Counted from the first letter of the stretch, positions 8,299 through 17,459 are shown. The stretch is DNA of 64,000 nucleotides from CAJQQY01 sp964564545 (GCA_964564545.1 CAZMBP010000074.1:1-64000), one strand, 5' to 3'. The notes: generated by a model from the letters alone, not told the origin. Translations and numbers: made by a program.

Positions 8299-10485
8299 TT
8301 ATTCGATATTCCCCGATTCCACCGGTTTCGGAAATGTAAAAAAGAACGTCGACCCTTTTCCATATTCCGATTCCACCCAAATCTTACCGCCCATTCTTTG
8401 CATAATCTTATGACAAATCGCCAATCCTATTCCTGTTCCTTCATAATCAGTTCGAGCATGTAATCGTTGGAAAATCACAAAGATCCTCTCCTTATATTCA
8501 TCTTTAATTCCAATCCCATTATCTTTTATACTAATCAAATATTCGTTCTCTTTTTCTTCACTCAGAATCGTAATTTCAGGAATAGTATCTTTATTTCTAA
8601 ACTTGATAGCATTGGAAATTAGGTTTTGGAAAAGCTGTGAAAGCAATGATCCTATCCCTAAAATGGAAGGCAAATCTCCTACCTCTAATTTTGTTTCGGT
8701 CTCCTCAATCAACAACCTCAAATTCGCTTGACAAATCACCATCGTATCATTTAGATTAACCACTTTCAAATCTTGAGCTCCACGACCAACTGTTGCATAT
8801 TTTAATAACCCATCCAACAAATTATTCATTCGCTCCACCCCATCCGTTACATAATGAAAATAGGTTTGGGTATTTTCATCTAGTTCAGAAGCTAATTTCT
8901 TATTGATAATTTGAGTATAACTTCCAATCATTCTCAACGGCTCTTTCAAATCATGAGAAGCAACATAAGCAAATTGTTTTAACTCCTCATTCGCCTGTGT
9001 CAATTGTTCATTAGCTCGTTCTACCTCTTCCTGTTTTTGCAACAACATTGCTTGTAACTTATTTGCTCGAGTCAAGGCATCAATCTGCTGTTCTTTTTCT
9101 CTCGTTGCAAATTTTATCTCTTGATCTAGAATCTGTCGATTCCTCATTTTCCTCAAATAGTCCTCTTGCTTTTCTGCATATAAAGTTTTGAAATGGAAAG
9201 CGTTCTCAAAGTCTTTTTTATCCTTATAAAACTCAGAAAGCAAACGATAACAAGCAATTTCATTTTCCTCATTTCTAACTTTTTTAGAAATTTCAATTCC
9301 TTCTTTCAAATGCAAAATTGCCGTTTCAAAATCTCCTGAATGATGAGCTAATTTTGCAAAATTTAAAAGGTTAATCGACTTCGCATTAACATCACCTAAA
9401 TCTTCTAACAACTCATTGGCTCGATCAGCAAAACTCATCGCTGTTTCAAAGTCATTCTCCTCACAACTTAATTTCCCTAAATGAGCCAAAGCCAAAGCAA
9501 TCATCTCTGTATAATGAATTTGCTCAGCTAGTGCTAATGACTTTTGGAAATTCTTCTTGCTTTCCTCGTAAGATTTTTCCTCAAAATGTATATTCCCTAT
9601 GTTATTATAAATAATGGTTCTTGTCGTATCAACCAACACTTGATCATATTTCTCGACTACTGCTTGATAATTGCTCAACGATTCTTTTGGATTAAATAGT
9701 CTAGCGTAAATCGTTCCTAGATTAATCAAATTTTGAGCAGTCTGCCGATCGAATTGAATGGCTTTCGATTTTTCTAGGCTGGAGAAAAAGTATTTTATGG
9801 CAGATTTATAATCTAATCGAGATCCATAATAAACACCTAAATTACTACTTGCTATTATTTCTTTTTCAATATCAGCATGCTCTTGACTTATTGTTAAAAC
9901 CTCTTCCCCATACTTTAAAATTTCATTATAATCCTGCTGTTTAATTCGAATTTTACAAAGCAAATTAAAAGCTTTAGCCTTCAAAATTGGCTCTTCTATT
10001 TTCTCCAAATAAACCAAACTTTGATTCACTAAATCTGCTCCTTCGGTAAACTGATTTTTTAATAAAAACCCTTCGGTCTTTGCTAAGAGAGATCGAACTA
10101 TTCCTGGAATATTATTTTCATTTTGACTTTTTTGAAAAGCTAAATCGGCATACCGATGCGCTTCACTAGCATCATCTTTTAACAAAAAGACTTCGCTTTT
10201 AGTCAAAAAGAAATTTATAATCTCATCTTCAATGATTGATTCTTCTTCTATTGTTTTTAGTACTTCGGATGCTTTAGAGAAATATTGGTTGTCTCCTCCA
10301 TAGCGACCTTTTCTACAATAAATTTTGGCGATAAAAATCTTGGAAGAGATCACTTCATCTAAAGAATGGTTTTCTTCAGCAAGAGCTAAGCTCTTTTGGA
10401 CAGAATCCAAAGCTGCTTCTAGATCTTTTTTCAAAAAAGAACTTTTAGCATTTTTTAAGGAAGTAGTTACAGATTGGATGTTCAT
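8299..10485 (-). CDS. TPR-repeat soluble sensor histidine kinase
   Basis: A 728-aa kinase without membrane segments. Residues 1-440 are tetratricopeptide repeats (many Ala/Leu/Tyr-patterned 34-40-aa helical pairs), 455-505 a coiled coil, then HisKA with phospho-acceptor His511 in ASHDLKEPL and HATPase_c with N box (N625), DNGIGI (about 655) and GTGIGL (about 683-687). FQRLHARTDYEGTGIGL is typical of phytochrome-like Bacteroidota kinases. It probably senses a cytoplasmic partner through its TPRs. It starts 35 bases after the DUF1573 lipoprotein gene on the same strand, so the two are likely co-transcribed. No response regulator gene is next to it, so it may be an orphan kinase. Confidence 0.88.
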   Translation of the reverse strand: MNIQSVTTSLKNAKSSFLKKDLEAALDSVQKSLALAEENHSLDEVISSKIFIAKIYCRKGRYGGDNQYFSKASEVLKTIEEESIIEDEIINFFLTKSEVFLLKDDASEAHRYADLAFQKSQNENNIPGIVRSLLAKTEGFLLKNQFTEGADLVNQSLVYLEKIEEPILKAKAFNLLCKIRIKQQDYNEILKYGEEVLTISQEHADIEKEIIASSNLGVYYGSRLDYKSAIKYFFSSLEKSKAIQFDRQTAQNLINLGTIYARLFNPKESLSNYQAVVEKYDQVLVDTTRTIIYNNIGNIHFEEKSYEESKKNFQKSLALAEQIHYTEMIALALAHLGKLSCEENDFETAMSFADRANELLEDLGDVNAKSINLLNFAKLAHHSGDFETAILHLKEGIEISKKVRNEENEIACYRLLSEFYKDKKDFENAFHFKTLYAEKQEDYLRKMRNRQILDQEIKFATREKEQQIDALTRANKLQAMLLQKQEEVERANEQLTQANEELKQFAYVASHDLKEPLRMIGSYTQIINKKLASELDENTQTYFHYVTDGVERMNNLLDGLLKYATVGRGAQDLKVVNLNDTMVICQANLRLLIEETETKLEVGDLPSILGIGSLLSQLFQNLISNAIKFRNKDTIPEITILSEEKENEYLISIKDNGIGIKDEYKERIFVIFQRLHARTDYEGTGIGLAICHKIMQRMGGKIWVESEYGKGSTFFFTFPKPVESGNIE

Positions 10486-10520
10486 GGGAATTAAGGGTTT
10501 GTGAGCTAAGAAAAAGGTTT

Positions 10521-11171
10521 TTACTGAATGGTATCTTTTTTCTCTTCGACAACTTTTCTTGGTTTCTCTCTTTCAGCATCTACATATCCTTTCAGCTCTA
10601 ATTTGATCGCTCTTTTATAATTCGTAATAACTTTGATCGTCGGAATTTGTCGTCCCAATTTACCTGCACTTTTAAATGTGACAGAAATTTTCCCATCTTC
10701 TCCTGGTGCAATTGGATCCTTTGGATAAATTGGAACTGTACAACCACAAGAAGGCTCTACTCTTCTAATTACTAAATCATCGTTTCCAACATTTTTAAAA
10801 TAAAAATCGTGTTGAACCGTATCGCCCTGCATGATAAAACCATAATCATACACTTTTTCAGGAAAATGCATTTTGGCTCTTTTCTTTGGTGCTTTTTTCA
10901 CTTCCTTCTTCTCTTTCGGTTTTTCTTCACCTTTTTCTTCAACCTTTTCTATAGGCTCTTCCTTTTTCTCAACATCTGATTCAGTTGGTTCAACGGTTTT
11001 TTCGACATCTGAATTTGACGTTTTTACAGCTTTAAGCTCAACTGGAATAGTTGTCTCTATCGAAATTTTGTCAGTTGCTTCTTGAGAAGATCCACTTCCA
11101 CAAGCACTATTTAATATTGCAATAGTGAATATTAAACTCAACAATCTGAGTATTTTATTAAATGTTATCAT
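10521..11171 (-). CDS. DUF1573 lipoprotein with Lys/Glu-rich linker
   Basis: A 216-aa lipoprotein: signal with lipobox LNSAC (Cys at about 24), a 75-aa linker dominated by Glu, Lys and Pro, and a DUF1573 domain (about 105-195; YDYGFIMQGDTV, FKNVGNDDLVI, PSCGCTVP). DUF1573 is an immunoglobulin-like (ASH/MSP-type) fold common in Bacteroidota periplasmic proteins; its role is not established. There is no run of acidic residues right after the Cys, so surface export is not predicted. First gene of a probable two-gene unit with the downstream TPR kinase. Confidence 0.85.
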   Translation of the reverse strand: MITFNKILRLLSLIFTIAILNSACGSGSSQEATDKISIETTIPVELKAVKTSNSDVEKTVEPTESDVEKKEEPIEKVEEKGEEKPKEKKEVKKAPKKRAKMHFPEKVYDYGFIMQGDTVQHDFYFKNVGNDDLVIRRVEPSCGCTVPIYPKDPIAPGEDGKISVTFKSAGKLGRQIPTIKVITNYKRAIKLELKGYVDAEREKPRKVVEEKKDTIQ

Positions 11172-11227
11172 AAAAAGATATTGTTAGGAATTAAATTTTT
11201 AGGGAGTTGAGGCTGTTATCTGATCCC

Positions 11228-11235
11228 CAAAAATA
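11228..11235 (-). promoter_or_regulatory. -7 box TATTTTTG for the DUF1573-kinase unit
   Basis: On the minus strand TATTTTTG fits TAnnTTTG, 57 bases upstream of the start codon. No -33 element recognised. Confidence 0.4.
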
Positions 11236-11343
11236 GTGATTATTGAATGATTATTGGAATAATAATTTTGAAGATATAATTATAAATTTCCTATCGAGAA
11301 ATAAGATGTGTTTCTTTCACATTTTGTCACCTATAGTTTTTGC

Positions 11344-11396
11344 AAAAAAAAAAATCACGTTTTACAATCAATGACTTGTAAAACGTGATTTTTTTG
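11344..11396 (-). terminator. Terminator downstream of the LamG/T9SS gene
   Basis: A perfect 15-bp stem AAATCACGTTTTACA/TGTAAAACGTGATTT with a 10-nt loop, and an A-run on its left side that reads as a T-run for minus-strand transcripts. Confidence 0.8.
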
Positions 11397-11416
11397 AAGA
11401 AAAAATGAATTTGCCA

Positions 11417-12682
11417 TCACCGCAATACGGTGAGACTCCCAAGTTTTATTTTTTCCTCGCCTTGACATTTATAAACAATTCGATACACACAAACTCCTGG
11501 ATTTATTTTTTTCCCATTAAAATCACCATCCCATTGAGCGAAAACATCTTCGGAATAAAATACTCTTCCCCCCCATCGGTCAAATATTTCAAAGGAAACA
11601 AAATCTAGAATGGCATATGGATTACTGATAAAATAAGAATCATTAATTCCATCTCCATTTGGAGTAAATGCCTCTGGCAAAAGAATTTGATTACAATCCA
11701 AACTATCAGAATCTACAACTGTAATATTAATTGTATCTCTTGCAACACATCCACCTATCGAATCAGGGTCGATTATTGATAAAACGAAAGTTCCATCTTC
11801 TGGAGGAGTGATTATTGTATTTGGGTCCGTTGGATCATCAACACCTAAAGAAGGATCTGCAGGAGACCAACTAAACTCATCTGCACAAGTTGGACTAGTG
11901 TAAATGTTAACTGAAGTCCCTTCTATGATTAGGGTATCTCTTCGATTTCCGATCATATCGATGTCATATGAAAACTCTTCGATTTCAGAAAGAGGCACCG
12001 CTCGATTATACACTCGTAGATCATCAATATATCCATCTAATGGGAAATCAATTAATCCTACACATGGTCCATAACCCAAAATGAATTCTTTGTCATTTTT
12101 AGGATTCAAAATTCCAACAGTTGGCTTTTCTCCAATCAAAACTCCATCAGCATAAAAAGAAACTCTGTTCGCTTTTTTGATCAAAACGATGTGATGCCAA
12201 CATCTATCATCATTTAATTTTCCAGCAATAGTTACATTTTTGATGGCGTCTTCTCCAACATAAGCTGTAATAAAATTAGTTGCTCCCGTATATCGAATAG
12301 AAATTCCATTATCATCATTGCAATCTCCCATTTTAGAAATAAGTGTTCGATTACCGTTATAATCTGTTACTTTGAAAAACATACTTATCGTAAAATCGTC
12401 GTCATCAAAGTAATTATCATAATTACCAATCAAGAAAATTTTGTCTTCAAAGCCAATTCCATCATGATCTCCTTCCATCACTAAAGCAGAATCTTTGACA
12501 CCACAGGCACACCCGATTCCGTTGGGAAATCCAAACTGAAAATCAGGGAAAGCCGAATTATTAATTCCAGTTACATCCACTACTTCACCGCATTGGTCAA
12601 AGGTAAAATGTGCTACTAATCCACTCTGAGCATTGCTCTGAAAACTTAGAAAAAATAGAAAAATCAGGGAAAAATATTTCAT
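11417..12682 (-). CDS. Secreted LamG-domain protein with T9SS type B sorting domain
   Basis: A 421-aa exported protein: signal peptide 1-18 (ends SNAQ), a laminin-G/concanavalin-like jelly-roll (about 22-235; GLVAHFTFDQCG, DDFTISMFFK, CWHHIVLIKK, GYIDDLRVYNRAVPLSEIEEF), a short Ig/PKD-like spacer (about 240-330) and the CHU_C type B signal (FTPNGDGINDSY, FEIFDRWGGRVF) to the end. The LamG fold usually binds carbohydrate or protein. It resembles the shorter LamG protein at 13415-14161, suggesting a duplicated module, with ybaB between them. Export by T9SS is inferred from the tail. Confidence 0.87.
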   Translation of the reverse strand: MKYFSLIFLFFLSFQSNAQSGLVAHFTFDQCGEVVDVTGINNSAFPDFQFGFPNGIGCACGVKDSALVMEGDHDGIGFEDKIFLIGNYDNYFDDDDFTISMFFKVTDYNGNRTLISKMGDCNDDNGISIRYTGATNFITAYVGEDAIKNVTIAGKLNDDRCWHHIVLIKKANRVSFYADGVLIGEKPTVGILNPKNDKEFILGYGPCVGLIDFPLDGYIDDLRVYNRAVPLSEIEEFSYDIDMIGNRRDTLIIEGTSVNIYTSPTCADEFSWSPADPSLGVDDPTDPNTIITPPEDGTFVLSIIDPDSIGGCVARDTINITVVDSDSLDCNQILLPEAFTPNGDGINDSYFISNPYAILDFVSFEIFDRWGGRVFYSEDVFAQWDGDFNGKKINPGVCVYRIVYKCQGEEKIKLGSLTVLR

Positions 12683-12877
12683 CGATTATTGGTATTATTT
12701 TTAATTTTTTGACTCGATAATTCAACTAAATAAAAACGTTATTTATTTAATTTTATTGGAAAAAAATAGAATAATGAACAATAGCTGCTAATTGGTAGGA
12801 AAAAGTATAAAATTGGACTTTCTCAGTAATTTGCTTCAATATTGTTCACATTAACATACACTTATATACTATTCAAA

Positions 12878-13198
12878 CTACGAACCAAAAAGATCACCTA
12901 GACCTCCTAATCCTGGAGGCATCATGTCTTTCATCATTTTTTGTGACTCGATCGCTTCTTGTTCTGCTGCTTTTTCCAAAACTCTATTCATTGCTACCAT
13001 CAATAAATCTTCTAATTGCTCCATATCCTCCAAATCAATTCCGTCCTTATTGATTGAAATATTCGTGATTTCGCGATTAGCATTAGCACTTACTTTAATT
13101 GCTCCATCACCTGTTTCTTCAGTTAAAATGATCGTATTCAATTTTTCTTTCATCGCCTTTTGCTTCTCCTCCATATTTCCTAAAAGATCTCCAAACAT
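12878..13198 (-). CDS. ybaB: YbaB/EbfC-family nucleoid-associated protein
   Basis: A 106-aa protein with the YbaB pattern: N-terminal helix rich in Lys/Met (MEEKQKAMKEKL), central beta segment GAIKVSANANREITNISI, and a C-terminal helix ending in a Gly-rich tail (PPGLGGLGDLFGS). The family binds DNA as a dimer and is often next to dnaX and recR, which are absent here. Its upstream region carries an exact TAnnTTTG box at 13289-13296 and a leader made of repeated ACGTTTTA-like words (13210-13255). Confidence 0.88.
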   Translation of the reverse strand: MFGDLLGNMEEKQKAMKEKLNTIILTEETGDGAIKVSANANREITNISINKDGIDLEDMEQLEDLLMVAMNRVLEKAAEQEAIESQKMMKDMMPPGLGGLGDLFGS

Positions 13199-13288
13199 GA
13201 TATTTAATTTTTACGTTTTACGATAGACGTTTTATGGTAAACGTTAATCGTTTTAATTTTTATAAAATAAGATTTGAAAAATATTGCG

Positions 13289-13296
13289 CAAAGGTA
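13289..13296 (-). promoter_or_regulatory. -7 box TACCTTTG for ybaB
   Basis: Exact TAnnTTTG match on the minus strand about 90 bases upstream of the ybaB start codon; no clear -33 element. Confidence 0.5.
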
Positions 13297-13340
13297 CTTG
13301 CTTTGGTTGGAATAAATAAATTTGGGGATTTGATTTTTTA

Positions 13341-13408
13341 GGATGCTGACTTTTTATGAATCTTTATGACTTAGGGAAAACACATTAATTCATAAAAAGT
13401 CAGCGTCC
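13341..13408. repeat. Imperfect palindrome, GCTGACTTT family copy A
   Basis: Arms of 21 nt (13341-13361 and 13388-13408) differ at one G-U-compatible position, with a 26-nt loop. The left arm and loop, TGCTGACTTTTTATGA followed by TCTTTATGACTT, are nearly identical to the sequence that starts at about 63973 at the right edge of the window. It lies 6 bases after the stop of the minus-strand LamG gene, where it could also act as a 3' hairpin. Confidence 0.75.
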
Positions 13409-13414
13409 AATAAG

Positions 13415-14161
13415 TTACGTCATACAATCAGTATGCGCCTTTTCAATAGGTGTCAAAGAATAAATCGCTTCAACCTCTTCTTCCGTAAGTGCACGATCAT
13501 ATACTCTCACTTCATCCAAAATCCCTTTAAATCTTTGCACTTTCCCATTCAAACATGGCGAATTTGAAAAAGACAAAACTGCATCATTACTTAAATCTAC
13601 TCCACTACATCGCTTGACAGATTTCTGCATAATTCCATCTATATAAGTATGTGCTTCTTGCCCTTCTCGAACTAAAGTCACATGATACCAACCACCTTCT
13701 TCAATGTCAGGTGAAATGTCTTTGTATTTTTTATATTCACTTTGTTGAACATGTGTTTCAATAGTTTTTTTATTTCTATTGAGTAAAAAATCTAAAACGA
13801 ATTCTTCTCCACAATCTTCTCTTTTGCTAAAAAGACTTTGCTCATAAAATGAATATTGATCTGTTCGAATAAAAAAACTAAGTGAGAAATCAGAGGTTGT
13901 AAAATATCGATTTACAACTCCATGAAATTCTATATAATCATTCACTCCATCCAATAACAAACCATCATCCTCAATTCCACACCAACAAGTTACCTCGCCA
14001 AACAATAATCCATCATTATCATTTCCGCTGACATCACGAGCATCACAATCGTTAAAATTATAATGAGCCACTAGCCCATCTTGAAGAGAAATTGTCTTAG
14101 AATCAAAGACAAAAGAAAAGTTGAAAATTGCAAAAAGCAAAAGGAGGAATGTTTGTTTCAT
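13415..14161 (-). CDS. Secreted LamG-domain protein without a T9SS tail
   Basis: A 248-aa protein: signal peptide (about 1-26), then a single LamG-like jelly-roll (27-235; GLVAHYNFNDCDARDVSGNDNDG, DFSLSFFIRTDQ, WYHVTLVREGQEAHTYIDG, GILDEVRVYDRALTEEEVEAIY). It ends shortly after the domain, with no CHU_C or type A sorting tail, unlike its relative at 11417-12682. It therefore may be periplasmic or leave the cell by another route. It begins 36 bases after murQ on the same strand and may be read from the murQ transcript. Function unknown beyond likely ligand binding. Confidence 0.8.
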   Translation of the reverse strand: MKQTFLLLLFAIFNFSFVFDSKTISLQDGLVAHYNFNDCDARDVSGNDNDGLLFGEVTCWCGIEDDGLLLDGVNDYIEFHGVVNRYFTTSDFSLSFFIRTDQYSFYEQSLFSKREDCGEEFVLDFLLNRNKKTIETHVQQSEYKKYKDISPDIEEGGWYHVTLVREGQEAHTYIDGIMQKSVKRCSGVDLSNDAVLSFSNSPCLNGKVQRFKGILDEVRVYDRALTEEEVEAIYSLTPIEKAHTDCMT

Positions 14162-14197
14162 GGTTTGCGCATTTCCTATTAAGATACTGGAAATACT

Positions 14198-15004
14198 TTA
14201 TTTTTCAAAATGAGCTATTGCATTTCTTACACTTCCGTATTTTTCTAACAATACTTTTGCATCTTCTTTTGAGATATCTATTTCATTTTGAATCATCCGA
14301 ATTCCACGTTCCCATAGCTTATCATTCGACAATTGCATATCGATCATTTTGTTCCCTTCTACTCTTCCCAACTGAACCATCACAGAGGTACTAATCATAT
14401 TGAGAATCATTTTTTGAGCAGTTCCAGCTTTCATTCTCGAACTTCCAGTCACGAACTCTGGCCCAACAATTACTTCAATTGGAAAATCTGCTACAGCTGC
14501 TAATGGACTCCCCAAGTTACAAGTGATGCAACCTGTTTTAACTCCATTTTTTTGTGCATCCTTTAATCCATGAACTACATAAGGTGTCGATCCACTTGCA
14601 GCTATTCCTATCACTACATCTTGCTCATTGACCTGATATTTTTCCAAATCTTTCCACGCGTTTTCAATATCGTCTTCTGCATTTTCAACTGCATTTCGAA
14701 TAGCATCATCTCCACCTGCGATCAATCCAATGACTAAATCTGGAGAAACTCCAAATGTAGGCGGACATTCCGACGCATCCAAAATTCCTAAACGTCCACT
14801 AGTACCAGCTCCGAGATAAAATAGTCGCCCTCCATTTTTCATCTTTTCCACAATCACCTTTACCAAAGGTTCAATTTTGGGAATCGTTTTTTGAACAGCA
14901 TCCGCCACAGTTTGATCCTCAGCATTGATATTTTCTAATAGCTGCCGAGTTGACATTTTTTCTAAACTTTTATATTTAGAGTCTTGTTCTGTAATTTTTT
15001 TCAT
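14198..15004 (-). CDS. murQ: N-acetylmuramic acid 6-phosphate etherase
   Basis: SIS-domain lyase that cleaves the D-lactyl ether of MurNAc-6-phosphate to GlcNAc-6-phosphate during cell-wall recycling in the cytoplasm. Diagnostic motifs: GAGTSGRLGILDASECPPTFG, AASGSTPYV and GSSRMKAGTAQKMILNM. At 268 aa it is in the normal range, with the C-terminal helical part rather short. No amgK/murU, murP or nagZ is adjacent. The gene is divergent from the conserved CFCG protein at 15125. Confidence 0.95.
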   Translation of the reverse strand: MKKITEQDSKYKSLEKMSTRQLLENINAEDQTVADAVQKTIPKIEPLVKVIVEKMKNGGRLFYLGAGTSGRLGILDASECPPTFGVSPDLVIGLIAGGDDAIRNAVENAEDDIENAWKDLEKYQVNEQDVVIGIAASGSTPYVVHGLKDAQKNGVKTGCITCNLGSPLAAVADFPIEVIVGPEFVTGSSRMKAGTAQKMILNMISTSVMVQLGRVEGNKMIDMQLSNDKLWERGIRMIQNEIDISKEDAKVLLEKYGSVRNAIAHFEK

Positions 15005-15054
15005 AAAATAAAGTTAATACTGTAGGATACGAAATTTGAAACAATTTAGTTATA

Positions 15055-15062
15055 TATCTTTG
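15055..15062 (+). promoter_or_regulatory. -7 box TATCTTTG
   Basis: Exact TAnnTTTG match 63 bases before the start at 15125, with TTTG at 15035-15038 (16 nt spacing, slightly short). Confidence 0.5.
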
Positions 15063-15124
15063 ACGTAAAATTATATCCTTCTTAGATAAATACCCTAGAT
15101 ATCTAAGAATCAACTACACTACTA

Positions 15125-15574
15125 ATGATTAAACCAATGACAAAATATACTTTCACTTTCTTACTTTTTCTTTTTTTGCAAAATACTTTAACCGCTCAAA
15201 AGCTAATAAATTGGAGCTATTTGGGTGATGTGAAATATGAAGTAGAATATTCGGAAGAGTTAGGATATAATTTACACATTGCCACTTTTGGAAAGTCAAT
15301 CAAAGATCTTGATGGGAAAGAAGTCATCATTTCTGGACACATGATTCCACTTGACCCTATGGGGATTTCTTATGTTTTATCAAAAAACCCAAATTCAAGT
15401 TGTTTCTTTTGTGGAGGCGCTGGCCCAGAAACTGTTTTGGAATTAGAACTAAAACCAAGTGCTATTAAAAGATACGAAGTAGATTCTGTTGTGGAATTTA
15501 AGGGTGTATTGAAGTTGAATAAGATTGATGATAAACATTTGACTTATGTACTGAAGGAAGCTGAACCAAATTAA
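15125..15574 (+). CDS. Conserved exported protein with CFFCGGAGPE motif
   Basis: A 149-aa protein with a signal peptide (about 1-25, ends LTAQ) and a compact beta-rich domain. The pattern GKEVIISGHMIPLD, then YVLSKNP, then SCFFCGGAGPETVLEL matches a small conserved family of Bacteroidota exported proteins related to DUF3299-type proteins. The two Cys flanking FF could bind metal or form a disulfide. Function is not known. Met5 (15137) is an alternative start. It stands alone, divergent from murQ, with its own -7 box. Confidence 0.7.
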   Translation: MIKPMTKYTFTFLLFLFLQNTLTAQKLINWSYLGDVKYEVEYSEELGYNLHIATFGKSIKDLDGKEVIISGHMIPLDPMGISYVLSKNPNSSCFFCGGAGPETVLELELKPSAIKRYEVDSVVEFKGVLKLNKIDDKHLTYVLKEAEPN

Positions 15575-15884
15575 TTTCTTTTTGAAATACTGTTCCCATA
15601 TTGAGAACACTTGTTTTCATTTTGAGAACTTGGCACAATATTAGCTATTATTATAATACGTAGCTTTCTAGCCCCCCTTTGAAAGTTATCGTTCCAAAGA
15701 TTATCTGCTGAAACAGAATTCGAACAGAAATGTGAGAATCTGTTTCGCAGTAATTTTTTGGAATCACTCATTCTTTGTTCGCGATCATACATGCCAAATA
15801 CTACAACACCTTTCTGTTATCAACTTCATTGAACATCGTAAATTATTACATCTACGGGGATTACAAAAAATCAAGTAAAGATAA
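15575..15884. other. Intergenic stretch before the AAA+ regulator gene
   Basis: No gene, terminator or promoter box that I can support. A 73-codon antisense frame has no protein-like features. Contains only short imperfect repeats. Confidence 0.3.
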
Positions 15885-17255
15885 ATGAGTATAAATGTTG
15901 CATTGAGCAGGATTTTTTTAGTGTCTACCGACTCCAATCTTAGCCAACGTCTGGCGACTGTTTCTTCTTCTAAATATGAATTATCTACTTTTGAAAATTG
16001 GGATTCCGCCTTTCACAATATTCATCGAAGACCTAGTGCTATTTTCTTAGATATAGAAAATGAGGTTGCGGAGGTTATTCCTTTTATAGATAAAATACTA
16101 GATTTCGATAAAAATATCCCCATCATACTTATTTTAAAAAACAATACTACCACAGATTTAGAAATTTCATTAAAATCTAACGTTTATAATTGTTTTCAAA
16201 AAGAAGAATTGACGGAGCATCGTCTCCATTTTTTACTAAAGAATTTAAGCCATTCCAATCATTTACATAATCAATTGGAAAGCTTAAATGTAAAAATGCA
16301 CCATGATATTATCAAAAACATGGTGTATAGTTGTCCAAAAATGCAACGAGTAGCTCTACTAATTGACAAGGCTACCTCAACTAATATCAATTGTTATATT
16401 TCAGGAGAACAAGGTACAGGCAAAGGAGCCGCAGCCTATCTGATTCATAATCTCTCTAATAAAAAACCATTTCCCTATATCTATCTAAAATTGAGCAGAA
16501 TTGAAATGGAAGATTGGGAAAAAGAATTTTTCGGCTTCGAAAACCAACAGAATCAAATCCTCCAAAAAGGGAAATTAGAATTGGCTCACAAAGGAACTTT
16601 ATATCTTGAAGATATCCATTTGATGCCTTTGTCTTTTCAGGCTAAATTCTTAAAAGCTATCAAAGTCGGCTATTTTCAACGAATAGATGGAACTGAAAAA
16701 ATTTCAATCGATGTTCGATTAATCTCCAGCTCTACGGAAAATTTATTGGAAGAAATGGAGGCTGGACATTTTTTAGAAAGTCTTTATTATCGCCTAATGG
16801 GATTACCAATCAATATTCCTCCGTTGAAGGATCGAGGTAATGATATAATTTTATTGGCTAATAGTTTTATGAGTCAATTCTCCGAGAAAAATGATTTTCC
16901 AAAAAAGTTATTATCAAAAGAAGCGAAACAAAAACTACTCTCCTATTATTTTCCTGGAAATATTCGAGAACTCAAATCTACCATGGAAAGGGCGATGGTC
17001 TTAGCTGATGATAGTATTATTTCAGAGAATGATATTGAATTTGAAAAGACATCTACTAAAATCAGTTTTTTAGACCCAGAAATGACTTTTGAAGAATACA
17101 AATCAAAAATTATTCATCATTTTTTGGATAAATATGATAATGATATTCAAGTTGTCTCAACAAAATTAGACATGGGCAAATCAACCATTTATCGAATGTT
17201 GAAATCTGAAAAAGAAAAAAGCAGTAAAAAAATGAATTGGTTTAATATGTTTTAA
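15885..17255 (+). CDS. NtrC-family AAA+ response regulator lacking the GAFTGA loop
   Basis: A 456-aa protein laid out like NtrC regulators: receiver-like domain (about 8-120, probable phospho-acceptor Asp56 in FLDIE, weakly conserved otherwise), AAA+ domain (145-385) with Walker A GEQGTGKG (174-181), Walker B-like GTLYLEDIH (237-245, ED instead of the usual DE), arginine-finger region LYYRLMGLPI and sensor 2 PGNIREL, and a Fis-type helix-turn-helix (about 420-445). The loop that should read GAFTGA is replaced by FFGFENQQNQILQKG, so contact with sigma-54 is doubtful. It may regulate without sigma-54 or act as a repressor. A terminator follows at 17281. Its partner kinase is not adjacent. Confidence 0.82.
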   Translation: MSINVALSRIFLVSTDSNLSQRLATVSSSKYELSTFENWDSAFHNIHRRPSAIFLDIENEVAEVIPFIDKILDFDKNIPIILILKNNTTTDLEISLKSNVYNCFQKEELTEHRLHFLLKNLSHSNHLHNQLESLNVKMHHDIIKNMVYSCPKMQRVALLIDKATSTNINCYISGEQGTGKGAAAYLIHNLSNKKPFPYIYLKLSRIEMEDWEKEFFGFENQQNQILQKGKLELAHKGTLYLEDIHLMPLSFQAKFLKAIKVGYFQRIDGTEKISIDVRLISSSTENLLEEMEAGHFLESLYYRLMGLPINIPPLKDRGNDIILLANSFMSQFSEKNDFPKKLLSKEAKQKLLSYYFPGNIRELKSTMERAMVLADDSIISENDIEFEKTSTKISFLDPEMTFEEYKSKIIHHFLDKYDNDIQVVSTKLDMGKSTIYRMLKSEKEKSSKKMNWFNMF

Positions 17256-17280
17256 AATATTTATTTCCTCCCTTTTGCCA

Positions 17281-17331
17281 AAAAAAATAGGAGAAATCTT
17301 CAATTATACTGAAGATCTCTCCTATTTTTTT
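17281..17331 (+). terminator. Terminator after the AAA+ regulator
   Basis: A 19-bp stem with one mismatch (core ATAGGAGA..TCTTCA) with a 7-nt loop and seven Ts. Confidence 0.8.
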
Positions 17332-17459
17332 GAGTATCCCTCTCATCTTAAAAAAGATTTTGTTTAACATTTTTTTGCATTCTTTTAAACAAAACTAAAC
17401 CTCGTGTGTTCTATCCACATCTGAAAAATTAAAATCAAATCACATTAAAATTTAAAAAA

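Noticed and set aside
15571..15792. 73-codon minus-strand frame
   Set aside because: No signal, domain or ribosome-binding context, and composition unlike the neighbours.
15885..17255. Standard sigma-54 activator
   Set aside because: The GAFTGA loop is missing, so the usual function cannot be claimed.
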